Below, in pieces: positions 8,432 through 15,784 of a DNA stretch of 28,037 nucleotides (position 1 is the first letter of the stretch; each line of letters begins with the position of its first letter). Below the pieces are notes generated by a model that was not told the DNA's origin, made no database searches, and saw nothing but the letters and a program-made list of their open reading frames with translations. The translations under genes were made by a program, and so were the position numbers. Source of the stretch: an uncultured Eubacteriales bacterium (GTDB taxonomy: Bacteria > Bacillota > Clostridia > Oscillospirales > Oscillospiraceae); the NCBI GenBank assembly GCA_900547405.1, contig URGL01000031.1:1-28037 (forward strand). The letters run 5' to 3'.

Positions 8432-10021
8432 TTACTTGACCTGGCTGACCATCAGCGCGCCAAAGGCCTCGCTGGATTCGGTCGCCGGCAGGATCCCGGC
8501 GATCCGTCCGCCGGAGACAATGGCAATACGGTCGCAGGTGGTCCGCAGCTCCTCCAGCTCAGAGGAGATCATGACCACGGTAACGCCGCTTTCCCGGTTG
8601 AACTTTTTCAGTGCCTCCAGCACCAGAGCCTTGGCACCCACATCGATGCCTCGGGTGGGCTCGGAGACGAAGAGGAACTTGGGCTCCAGCGCAAAGGCCT
8701 TGGCCAGGCACACCTTCTGCTGATTGCCGCCGGAGAGCTCCCGGGCCTTCTGCTTGGAGGAGGTGCACTTGATCTTCAGCTCATCGATATACTGCTCCGT
8801 CACCTCATGAATGGCCTTTTCGTCACGCCACTTCACAAGGCCACCCAGGTAGCTCTTCAGGAACTTGTTGTGGATCTGCATGGCAGGGAAGGCCACGTTC
8901 CACTCCAGAGTCTCGTCCAGCAGCAGGCCCACACCTCTGCGGTCCTCGGATACGAAAGCCAGCTGCTCGTCCAGGCACTTTCTGGGATTGTTCAGGGGAA
9001 TGGGCTTGCCGTCGAACTCCACGGTGCCGCCGGCCTCATACAGGCCCATCACACCGTTGGGGATGCCCAGCTTGCCCTGACCGGCAAGGCCGCCGATCCC
9101 CAGGATCTCGCCTTCCTTAATATCCAGGTTGACATTGCGGACGATTTCGCCGGGCATATCCACCCAGAGCTTCCGGATGGACATAATGGTCTTGGCGTCG
9201 GAATGATCGATGATATCCTGAGAAACAGAGGTATCCACCTTCCGTCCCACCATGGCCCTAGTGATCTCGTCTACGTTGGTTTCCTTGGCAGGGGTATCCT
9301 TGACCACGTGGCCGTCCCGCATGATGACCACCTTGTCGCAGACGGACAGGATCTCATGGAGCCGGTGGGTAATGAAAATCACAGAAATGCCCCGCTTGGA
9401 CATGGCCCGGATGGAGTCCAGCAGCGCGTCGGCTTCCTTCTCCGTCAGAACAGCGGTGGGCTCGTCCAGGATCAGCAGCTTCAGCTGGTCCTTGCTCAGC
9501 TCTCTGGCGATTTCGGTGAATTGCTTGTGGCCGACAGGCATATCGCTGATGCGCATATCCGCGTCAATATGAACGCCCATCTTCTCGATAGCCGCCTCGG
9601 CCCGTTTATCCATTTCTTTATAGTCCAGGGTATTCAGCCGGTCACCGAAAACCTCGGACAGAATCGTCTTCTTTTGGGGCTCACGATTGAGCAGAATATT
9701 CTCCTTGGCAGAAAAGCCGGGAATCAGAGAAAACTCCTGATGCACCATGCCGATACCGGCAGCCAGGGCATCAAAGGGCGTAGAAAAGCGGACGGTCTCG
9801 CCATTCAGGAGAACGTCACCGCCGTAGCCGCCGGTTTCCCGAATCACATCCATACCGAAGAGGATCTTCATCAGGGTAGACTTACCGGCACCGTTTTCGC
9901 CGACCAGGCCCAGGACCTCGCCGGCTTCCAGAGTAAAGTTAATGTCTTCGAGAACCTGGTTCCCGAAGAAGTCTTTCTTGATATTTCGTATCTCCAGCAA
10001 TGGAGCAGTATTTTTTTCCAT
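8432..10021 (-). CDS. ABC transporter double ATP-binding protein for the DUF3798 importer
   Basis: A 529-residue cytoplasmic ATPase with two fused nucleotide-binding domains, the RbsA/MglA/YufO layout. Domain 1 (about 8-245) has Walker A GLVGENGAGKSTLMKIL, Walker B LLILDEPTAVLTEKEAD and switch ITHRLHEIL, but a degenerate signature (MPVGHKQFTEIAREL). Domain 2 (about 270-520) has an altered Walker A (GGLAGQGKLG), a canonical signature (LSGGNQQKVCLAKAF) and a Walker B that reads VSEPTRGID, with Ser in place of the usual Asp. Such asymmetry, with one competent site, is normal for this class. It lies directly after the binding-protein gene, separated by a hairpin at 10045. Confidence 0.94.
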   Translation of the reverse strand: MEKNTAPLLEIRNIKKDFFGNQVLEDINFTLEAGEVLGLVGENGAGKSTLMKILFGMDVIRETGGYGGDVLLNGETVRFSTPFDALAAGIGMVHQEFSLIPGFSAKENILLNREPQKKTILSEVFGDRLNTLDYKEMDKRAEAAIEKMGVHIDADMRISDMPVGHKQFTEIARELSKDQLKLLILDEPTAVLTEKEADALLDSIRAMSKRGISVIFITHRLHEILSVCDKVVIMRDGHVVKDTPAKETNVDEITRAMVGRKVDTSVSQDIIDHSDAKTIMSIRKLWVDMPGEIVRNVNLDIKEGEILGIGGLAGQGKLGIPNGVMGLYEAGGTVEFDGKPIPLNNPRKCLDEQLAFVSEDRRGVGLLLDETLEWNVAFPAMQIHNKFLKSYLGGLVKWRDEKAIHEVTEQYIDELKIKCTSSKQKARELSGGNQQKVCLAKAFALEPKFLFVSEPTRGIDVGAKALVLEALKKFNRESGVTVVMISSELEELRTTCDRIAIVSGGRIAGILPATESSEAFGALMVSQVK

Positions 10022-10044
10022 AAGCAGTTCCTTACCTGTGAAAA

Positions 10045-10069
10045 CAGGGGAGAGAAAACCTCTCCCCTG
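10045..10069 (-). terminator. Intercistronic hairpin between binding protein and ATPase genes
   Basis: CAGGGGAGAG-aaaac-CTCTCCCCTG is a perfect 10-bp stem followed on the minus strand by TTTTCAC. The T-run is only four long, so partial termination or 3' protection of the upstream lipoprotein mRNA is likely, giving more binding protein than ATPase and channel. Confidence 0.7.
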
Positions 10070-10094
10070 CTTTGTATTTTATTTCGTTCGCTTG

Positions 10095-11396
10095 TTACTT
10101 CAAAGTGAAGTACTTCTCGGGAACTTCCACAGAGGTGGAACCCATGAAGTGGCCGGGATTGCCCATGATGTAGGTATCCTGATAGACCAGGAACACGTTG
10201 TCCAGCTTCACGCCGGTATCGGCATTGGTGTAGTTGGAGCCGTTCCACTGGGCCTTGGGAGAGAACACCTGATAAGCCTTGGCGATGTCGTCCACATCAG
10301 CCAGCTCGCTTTCGCCCTTCAGGACGTTGACAGCATGCTGGGCCAGGCCAGCGGACGTGGTGTAGCCGTAGGAGTAAGCCCAGGTGCCGAACCGGTCAGC
10401 GCCGCCCTTTTCGCAAATGGCGGACTCAACCTTGGTCAGGATCTTTCCAAAGTCGCCGGCCTCCTCAGTCAGGTCGATGCCCAGAGCGCCGGGATAGCCC
10501 ATCAGAGGAGAGGGCAGGTCGGCCTCGATGAAGTATCCGCCGTACTCCAGCAGCTGCTTCAGCAGGGGCTCGGTGTGGGCATCGTTGGTGCAGAAGTAAG
10601 CAGCCTTCTGGCCGTACTTCTCCACCCACTCGGGGACCTTCTCAAGGATGTAAGCCTGGGCACCGGCGACACCAACGTCAGAGGTGGGGTCGGGAGCGGT
10701 TTCCAGAACGAACTTCATGCCGAACTCTTCGCAGGCAGCCTGCATGATGGCTACACGGCGGGACATGGTCTCATAGGCCATGTGACGGGGGAAGGAGATG
10801 TGCACAAAGGTGTCGCAGCCCAGCTCATGGGCGGTACGGATGATCAGGTAGCCACGAGCCACAAAGTCGTTGTTGCAGACCAGATCAGCAGCGGAGCCGA
10901 TCTCGGGCAGGTCCTCGTGGGACTCACCGGCGATGCACAGGATGTCGGGGCGGCGCTCCTTGATCTGACGGAAAGCCTCGGTGGTGCCGGGCACAGCCTG
11001 GTTGACAACGATGGCCTTCATCTCGGGATCATCGGACAGGTTGACAATGGTCTGAATGGTGGTCTCCAGCTCTTCGGTGAAGTTGTCGGGGTAGATCGCC
11101 AGGGTGACGTTCTCTTCGCCGTACATAGCCTGGAAGGCCTCGGCGCCGCGGCGGTCGTCCTCAGACTGAGAAACGGAGCCGGTGACGATGCCGACATGGA
11201 AGGGGTTGCCGTCTGCGTCGATCAGGGCATTTTCAGCTTCAGCGGAAGCCTCAGCAGCCTCGGTGGCGGCGGTCTCACCGTCGGCAGATGCCTCAGTGGC
11301 AGCGACGGTGGTGGCGGCGGGGGTGTTGCTGCTGCCGCAGGCTACCAGGGCAAGAGCCATAGCCAGGACCAGCAGGACGCTCATGAACTTTTTCAT
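10095..11396 (-). CDS. DUF3798 substrate-binding lipoprotein
   Basis: First gene of the importer operon and presumably its ligand-capturing surface lipoprotein, 433 residues. The signal peptide ends in the lipobox LVAC at residue 20, followed by an Ala/Thr/Glu-rich linker to about residue 60. The body (FHVGIVTGSVSQSEDDRRGAE onward) matches the DUF3798 family as I remember it: periplasmic-binding-protein-like folds of unknown ligand, sometimes mislabelled as regulators. Recognisable stretches are AIYPDNFTEELETTIQTIVN, HISFPRHMAYETMSRR and KAAYFCTNDAHTEPLLKQLL. The start at ATG 11396 has a GGAGGT site. The ligand is unknown; nothing in the operon names it. Confidence 0.9.
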   Translation of the reverse strand: MKKFMSVLLVLAMALALVACGSSNTPAATTVAATEASADGETAATEAAEASAEAENALIDADGNPFHVGIVTGSVSQSEDDRRGAEAFQAMYGEENVTLAIYPDNFTEELETTIQTIVNLSDDPEMKAIVVNQAVPGTTEAFRQIKERRPDILCIAGESHEDLPEIGSAADLVCNNDFVARGYLIIRTAHELGCDTFVHISFPRHMAYETMSRRVAIMQAACEEFGMKFVLETAPDPTSDVGVAGAQAYILEKVPEWVEKYGQKAAYFCTNDAHTEPLLKQLLEYGGYFIEADLPSPLMGYPGALGIDLTEEAGDFGKILTKVESAICEKGGADRFGTWAYSYGYTTSAGLAQHAVNVLKGESELADVDDIAKAYQVFSPKAQWNGSNYTNADTGVKLDNVFLVYQDTYIMGNPGHFMGSTSVEVPEKYFTLK

Positions 11397-11427
11397 TGTT
11401 GGACCTCCATCTTTTCCTCAAAAGATT

Positions 11428-11447
11428 CATCCTGCGTTTGCAGGATG
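11428..11447 (-). promoter_or_regulatory. 5'-end mRNA hairpin of the DUF3798 operon
   Basis: CATCCTG-(6 nt)-CAGGATG forms a 7-bp stem. The -10 box ends at 11453, so transcription should begin near 11446, which puts the stem at the very 5' end of the message. Such 5' stems commonly protect mRNA from RNase J or RppH-dependent decay. That role is inferred. Confidence 0.55.
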
Positions 11448-11452
11448 TTCAT

Positions 11453-11481
11453 ACTATAGTTAAAATTGCAGTATTTGTCAA
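11453..11481 (-). promoter_or_regulatory. Near-consensus sigma-A promoter of the DUF3798 operon
   Basis: On the minus strand TTGACA (11476-11481) is followed by a 17-nt spacer and TATAGT (11453-11458). The direct repeat AAATTGCAG (plus-strand reading) occurs at 11463-11471, inside the spacer, and at 11486-11494, just upstream of the -35. The copies are 23 bp apart and make a plausible operator. The remaining gap up to 11690 is AT-rich with nothing else recognisable. Confidence 0.8.
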
Positions 11482-11694
11482 CTCCAAATTGCAGGAAAGT
11501 GCGTAAAAATTCAAGTTCTTTTCATCTTTTGTATCTTAGCACAAATACCTCCCCATTTTCTCTTTTATTTTTGTGTAAATAGGCGTGCCCCCTTCTTTCC
11601 TCTATGGATATGTTTTCTTGGCAAACAACCTTCCGTGTCATAAATACACTTTTCCACAAATCAGTCACATCTGTCCACGCGTGTTTATTTCACT

Positions 11695-11728
11695 AAAGCG
11701 CCCCGGAGGGCTTCCTCCGGGGCGCTTT
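11695..11728 (-). terminator. Terminator of the MBL/beta-CASP gene
   Basis: AAAGCGCCCCGGAGG-gctt-CCTCCGGGGCGCTTT is a perfect 15-bp inverted repeat. It sits about 60 bp downstream of the stop at 11789 and upstream of the DUF3798 operon promoter, insulating the two minus-strand units. The T/A ends of the stem supply only a short U-tract. Confidence 0.78.
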
Positions 11729-11788
11729 GTCATAATATGAATACTATCCAGTAATATTCTGTATATTATTCATTACGTTTTGCAGGAT

Positions 11789-13387
11789 TCACTGCCACTT
11801 ATCGCAAAGCATATTGATCTGGTCCGCGAATCTGGCCACATCCTTGTTGGTCCGCCCCCGGAATGCCCCCACCAGCGCCGTGAGCCGGGCCAGGGCCGCC
11901 GTAAGCTTGCCGTAAATGCTGTCCTTCCGGGCAGCGGCAGGCGTGAGGGTTTTCTTCTGGACCAGGACTCCCTCGGGCTCGTACTCATATCTGCCGGAGG
12001 CCAGGTTGAAAATGGCCCCGGAATAGGGTGCGGAGCCATGGATGCCCAGCTTCTCCTGGATGAGCCCGGCAAAAAAGGTGACCACCTGGTCCTCGCCGTG
12101 ATTGACAAAGACTTTTCTGGGCTTCTCTTGGAACTCCGACAGCCAGTGCAGCAGTTCCCTCTGGTCCGCGTGGCCGGACTTGCCGGGCATAGAGACAATG
12201 CGGGCCCGGACCGCCACCTCCTCATTGAAGAGTTTGACGGTTTTGGCCCCTTCCAGCAGGCTTCTGCCCAGGGTGCCTTCGGCCTGATAGCCCACAAAGA
12301 GCACCGTGGAGCCGCTGCGCCACAGATTGTGCTTCAGATGATGCCGGATCCGGCCAGCCTCGCACATGCCGCTGGCGGATAGGATCACCTTGGGGCTTGG
12401 GTCCAGGTTGATGGCCTTGGACTCCTCACTGGTCACCGCCAGATGGAGCCCCGGGAACATCAAGGGATTCACTCCCCGGTGGACCATGTCCAGGGTCTTT
12501 TCGTCCAGGCAGCCGGGGGCGCACTGGAGGAATACCGCCGTGGCCTCGATGGCCAGCGGGGAGTCTACATATACCGGGAAGTCGAAGCCCACCAGATTCT
12601 TTTCCTTGATCTCCCGCAGCAGATACAGCATCTCCTGGGTCCGGCCTACGGCGAAGGCGGGGATCACCAGATTGCCTCCCTTGCCAAGGGTTATCCGGAC
12701 GCAGTCCGCCAGAAAGTCCGTAGGGTCATTGCAGGCCTCGTGGATCCGGTCGCCGTAGGTAGACTCGATGATGGCGTAGTCCGCCTCCCCGATGTAATCC
12801 TTCCCCCGGAGGATGGGCAGATTCACATTGCCCAGGTCTCCGGAGAAGACCACCTTCCGGCTGACCCCGGGCTCAGACAGCCACACCTCAATGGAGGCAG
12901 AGCCCAGCAGATGCCCGGCGTTGACAAACCGGATGTCGATGCCCTGGGCGATGGAGATCTTTTCTCCCAGAGAGCAGGGCCGGAACCGCTTCAGGCAGCT
13001 TTCCGCGTCCTCCAGGTCGTAGATCGCCTCCACCGGATCCAGACCGGCCCGGGCAGCCTTCCGGGTCTTCCATTCCGCCTCCTGCATCTGGATATGGGCA
13101 CAGTCCTTCAGCATAATGGCGCAGAGGTTGGTCGTCTCGTCCGTTGCGTAGATGCGGCCCCGGAATCCGTTTTTCGTCAGCAGAGGCAGCAGGCCGGAGT
13201 GGTCAATGTGGGCGTGGGTCAGCAGGACAAAGTCCAACGCTCCGGGAGAAACCGGCAGACTCTGGTTCTCAAAGCAGTCCTTTCCCTGCTCCATGCCGCA
13301 GTCCACCAGGCCCAGCACGCCGCCGCACTCCACCATGGTACAGGAGCCTGTTACCTCGTGGGTGGCTCCCAAAAAAGTCAGTTTCAT
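11789..13387 (-). CDS. Metallo-beta-lactamase / beta-CASP RNase-type protein
   Basis: A 532-residue cytoplasmic hydrolase of the RNA-processing beta-CASP branch (CPSF73/YSH1-like). The N-terminus MKLTFLGATHEVTGSC is typical. The zinc motif HAHIDH lies at residues 58-63, with further metal ligands expected in AGHLLGSAS and FSGDLGN. The beta-CASP insert follows (VIPAFAVGRTQEMLYLL, VYVDSPLA, KVILSASGMCEAGRIRHHL). The RMMBL-type motif SGHADQRELLHW has its His at 406, and VNHGEDQV comes after it. A C-terminal extension of about 70 residues is Ala/Arg-rich and unassigned; no KH domain is seen. Substrate RNA versus another phosphodiester cannot be told from sequence. It has its own ribosome site (AAGGAGGT) and stands alone. 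Confidence 0.9.
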   Translation of the reverse strand: MKLTFLGATHEVTGSCTMVECGGVLGLVDCGMEQGKDCFENQSLPVSPGALDFVLLTHAHIDHSGLLPLLTKNGFRGRIYATDETTNLCAIMLKDCAHIQMQEAEWKTRKAARAGLDPVEAIYDLEDAESCLKRFRPCSLGEKISIAQGIDIRFVNAGHLLGSASIEVWLSEPGVSRKVVFSGDLGNVNLPILRGKDYIGEADYAIIESTYGDRIHEACNDPTDFLADCVRITLGKGGNLVIPAFAVGRTQEMLYLLREIKEKNLVGFDFPVYVDSPLAIEATAVFLQCAPGCLDEKTLDMVHRGVNPLMFPGLHLAVTSEESKAINLDPSPKVILSASGMCEAGRIRHHLKHNLWRSGSTVLFVGYQAEGTLGRSLLEGAKTVKLFNEEVAVRARIVSMPGKSGHADQRELLHWLSEFQEKPRKVFVNHGEDQVVTFFAGLIQEKLGIHGSAPYSGAIFNLASGRYEYEPEGVLVQKKTLTPAAARKDSIYGKLTAALARLTALVGAFRGRTNKDVARFADQINMLCDKWQ

Positions 13388-13492
13388 AGGGCACCTCCTT
13401 ATCTATAGTATTACTATACCACCATCCCTTTGTCCTGCCCAGGAAAATAGGGGTGGGAATTTGTCCAATTTTGTGGTATGATGGGAAGAGTC

Positions 13493-13618
13493 AAAACCCT
13501 CTCCCGGGAGAGGGTGGCAGGGCCAAGCCCTGACGGGTGTGGGGCAGTACCTGATCCGCCCCGGTACCGCCCCTCATCCGCCGCCGGGGGCGGCACCTTC
13601 CCCCAGGGGAAGGTTCAG
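13493..13618. repeat. Multi-hairpin palindromic repeat, copy A
   Basis: This approximately 126-bp element begins AAAACCCTCTCC and ends GTTCAG, and is shared with the element at 15650-15776. It contains stem 1 CCCTCTCC/GGGAGAGGG, stem 2 CAGGGC-caa-GCCCTG, a longer stem GGGGC-a-GTACC / GGTAC-c-GCCCC, and a final stem CCTTCCCC/GGGGAAGG. It fills most of the gap between the MBL gene and the plus-strand lipoprotein gene. No coding frame is supported here. Confidence 0.82.
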
Positions 13619-13702
13619 AAGATTTTTACACCCGAATCATGATATGTTCACGTTTTTCGGGTATAAAAGAACTATACTTTTACGTATTGAAAGGAAACCA
13701 AC

Positions 13703-14281
13703 ATGAAAAAACTGATTTCTCTGACCCTCAGTGCCGCCCTGTGTCTGGGCCTCTTTGCCGGATGCGGCAAGCAGAGCGCGCCTGCCGCATCCGAAACCAC
13801 CGCTCCCGCCTACGCCTCTTCTCTGGAGGTGCTGGAAAAGGTCTGGGCCACCTTCCCCGAAGAGGACCGCTTCCCTGCCGCCGGCGGTGACGAGGCCCAC
13901 GACACCACCGACGGCCCCGGTGCTTTTGATATCAACGCCTACGGCGAATCCTTCCGGTATCAGACTCTGGTGGACGAGAACCTGACGGGCAAGCTCACCG
14001 GCGATGCCGCCACCCTGATCCACATGATGAACACCAACACCTTCTGCTCCGCCGTCATGGAGCTGAAGAACGCCGGTGAAGCCTCCTCCTTTGGGGAAAT
14101 CTACAAGGAAATCGTCCAGGGCAACCATTGGATGTGCGGTTTCCCCGACACTCTGGTGGTGCTGAGCCTGGGTGACTTCGTCCTCACCGCCTACGGTGCC
14201 GACGACCTGATCCAGCTGTTTAAGAACGGTGCCCAGTCTCTGGGGGCAACGCTTCTGGTAGAAGCCCCGGCGGAAGCCTGA
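13703..14281 (+). CDS. Small lipoprotein of the acetylation cluster, function unknown
   Basis: A 192-residue probable lipoprotein. The signal MKKLISLTLSAALCLGLFAGC ends in lipobox FAGC, so Cys21 would be lipidated. The mature part begins with an Ala/Thr linker, then SLEVLEKVWATFPEEDRFPAAGGDE and ENLTGKLTGDAATLIHMMNTNTFCSAVMEL. I do not recognise a named domain. It starts the plus-strand cluster behind GAAAGGAA and ends 4 bp before the MBOAT gene, so the products should be made together. A supporting role for the extracellular acyl-transfer machinery is inference from position. Proteins of this sort are sometimes labelled bacteriocin transport accessory proteins, for which I see no evidence here. 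Confidence 0.85.
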   Translation: MKKLISLTLSAALCLGLFAGCGKQSAPAASETTAPAYASSLEVLEKVWATFPEEDRFPAAGGDEAHDTTDGPGAFDINAYGESFRYQTLVDENLTGKLTGDAATLIHMMNTNTFCSAVMELKNAGEASSFGEIYKEIVQGNHWMCGFPDTLVVLSLGDFVLTAYGADDLIQLFKNGAQSLGATLLVEAPAEA

Positions 14282-14285
14282 GCCC

Positions 14286-15650
14286 ATGATTTTTTCCAGC
14301 ATTCCCTTTCTCTATTACTTTCTCCCCCTGGCCCTGCTCCTCTGCTATCTGGTACCGAGCAGGGCCAGAAACGCGTTCTTGCTGCTGGCGAGCCTGGTAT
14401 TTTACGCCTGGGGGGAGCCAAAGTATCTGCCGGTCATGGCAGCCGCCACAGCCCTTGGCTACGGCTTCGGGCTGGCCATTGAGCGATTCCGGCGGTTTCG
14501 GAAGCCGCTGCTTGTTCTGAGCATAGCCTCCAGCCTGGGATTTCTCCTCTATTTCAAATACGCCGACTTCTTCCTGGAGAATCTCAATGGCCTGGGGGGG
14601 AACGTCCCCCTGCTGAAGCTGGCCCTGCCTGTCGGCATCAGCTTCTACACCTTTCAGATCCTCAGCTATACCGTAGACGTATACCGGGGAGAGGTAAGGG
14701 CCCAGCGAAACCCCATTGACCTGGCCTGCTACGTCACCTTCTTCCCCCAGCTCATCGCCGGACCCATTGTCCGCTACAAGGACATTGCGGCCCAACTCCG
14801 GGACCGGCCCCAGAATCTGGACAATCTCCGGCTGGGAACCGGCCGTTTTTTGGTAGGGCTGGGGAAAAAGGTGCTGCTGGCCAACCTGCTGGGAGAGGTC
14901 TGCGCCGCCTGGCGGGTAACAGAGGACCCTTCCGTTCTCTTCTCCTGGCTCTATGCCATCAGCTACACCCTGCACATCTATTTTGACTTCTCCGGCTACA
15001 GCGACATGGCCATTGGTCTTGGAAAGCTCTTCGGCTTCTCCTTCCCGGAAAACTTCAACTACCCCTACATTTCCCGCAGCATCACCGAATTCTGGCGGAG
15101 ATGGCATATGTCCCTGGGCACCTGGTTCCGGGACTATGTATACATCCCCCTGGGCGGCAACCGGAAGGGAAAAGGGCGGCAGTTTCTCAACATCCTGATC
15201 GTCTGGATGCTCACGGGCTTCTGGCACGGGGCCGCCTGGAACTTTCTCCTCTGGGGTCTGTACTTCGCCCTGCTGCTGATGGCGGAAAAGGCGGGGCTTC
15301 CGGTCCGTGGACGGGTCTACACCCTGGCGGCTGTGGTCCTGGGCTTTGTGCTTTTCGACGCTTCCTCCCTGTCCTCCGCCCTGGCCTGCGTCAAAGGGCT
15401 CTTCGGTCTGGGTGGGCTGCCTCCGGTATCCACCCAAGGGCTGTATCTGCTGAAAAGCAATCTGGTTCTTCTGGCCGTCGCCATCCTGGGAGCCACCCCC
15501 GCCCCCAAAAGGCTCTGGGAACAGCTGGAAGCCAAGGCCCCCCGGCTTTCCGCAGGCCTGGCCCCCATCGGCATGGCCGCCCTGCTGCTGGTCAGCACCG
15601 CCTGCCTGGTGGACGGGTCCTACAATCCCTTCCTCTATTTCCGCTTCTAA
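14286..15650 (+). CDS. MBOAT family O-acyltransferase (AlgI/DltB-like)
   Basis: A 454-residue polytopic membrane enzyme that probably passes acetyl groups across the membrane to an extracellular polymer. The N-terminus MIFSSIPFLYYFLPLALLLCYLVP is typical of AlgI-like proteins. Family marks are FPQLIAGPIVRYKDI, FDFSGYSDMAIGLGKLFGF and FWRRWHMSLGTWFRDYVYIP with His274. GFWHGAAWNFLLWGLYFALLL carries the presumed catalytic His314. Length and segment pattern are normal. The start lies 4 bp after the lipoprotein stop with a weak ribosome site, suggesting coupling. Its stop codon touches a palindromic repeat (15650). The acceptor polymer (wall polysaccharide, teichoic acid or capsule) cannot be read from the sequence. 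Confidence 0.94.
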   Translation: MIFSSIPFLYYFLPLALLLCYLVPSRARNAFLLLASLVFYAWGEPKYLPVMAAATALGYGFGLAIERFRRFRKPLLVLSIASSLGFLLYFKYADFFLENLNGLGGNVPLLKLALPVGISFYTFQILSYTVDVYRGEVRAQRNPIDLACYVTFFPQLIAGPIVRYKDIAAQLRDRPQNLDNLRLGTGRFLVGLGKKVLLANLLGEVCAAWRVTEDPSVLFSWLYAISYTLHIYFDFSGYSDMAIGLGKLFGFSFPENFNYPYISRSITEFWRRWHMSLGTWFRDYVYIPLGGNRKGKGRQFLNILIVWMLTGFWHGAAWNFLLWGLYFALLLMAEKAGLPVRGRVYTLAAVVLGFVLFDASSLSSALACVKGLFGLGGLPPVSTQGLYLLKSNLVLLAVAILGATPAPKRLWEQLEAKAPRLSAGLAPIGMAALLLVSTACLVDGSYNPFLYFRF

Positions 15651-15776
15651 AAACCCTCTCCTGGGAGAGGGTGGCACGCCCTGGGCGTGACGGGTGTGGG
15701 GGCGGCAGGCAGAACCGTGCCCCGCCGCCCCTCATCCACCGCCGGGGCAGTCCCCCATGCCCAGGGGAATGTTCAG
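15650..15776. repeat. Multi-hairpin palindromic repeat, copy B, inside the acetylation operon
   Basis: A second copy of the element at 13493. It begins at the last base of the MBOAT stop codon and ends immediately before the AGGAG ribosome site of the next gene. Stem 1 is CCCTCTCC/GGGAGAGGG. Stem 2 is CACGCC-ctg-GGCGTG, which differs from copy A at matching positions on both arms. Stem 3 is GGGGCGGC/GCCGCCCC, again changed on both sides relative to copy A. The terminal stem is weaker (CCCC/GGGG). Confidence 0.82.
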
Positions 15777-15784
15777 GAGTCTTT

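Noticed and set aside
7223..10108. 961-codon plus-strand open frame
   Set aside because: It lies antisense to two permeases and the double-ATPase. It is rich in Gln/His/Gly/Asp with no domain and no ribosome site. It is an artefact of codon bias on the opposite strand.
13620..13702. Promoter for the acetylation operon (TATACT near 13674)
   Set aside because: A -10-like TATACT and an ACCCGAA/TTCGGGT inverted repeat are present, but I could not find a -35 box at an acceptable spacing, so I did not list it.
15101..15784. N-terminal extension of the DHHW frame into the MBOAT gene
   Set aside because: It overlaps a conserved MBOAT region in another frame and passes through the palindromic repeat. 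The ATG at 15785 has a good ribosome site and starts a signal anchor.
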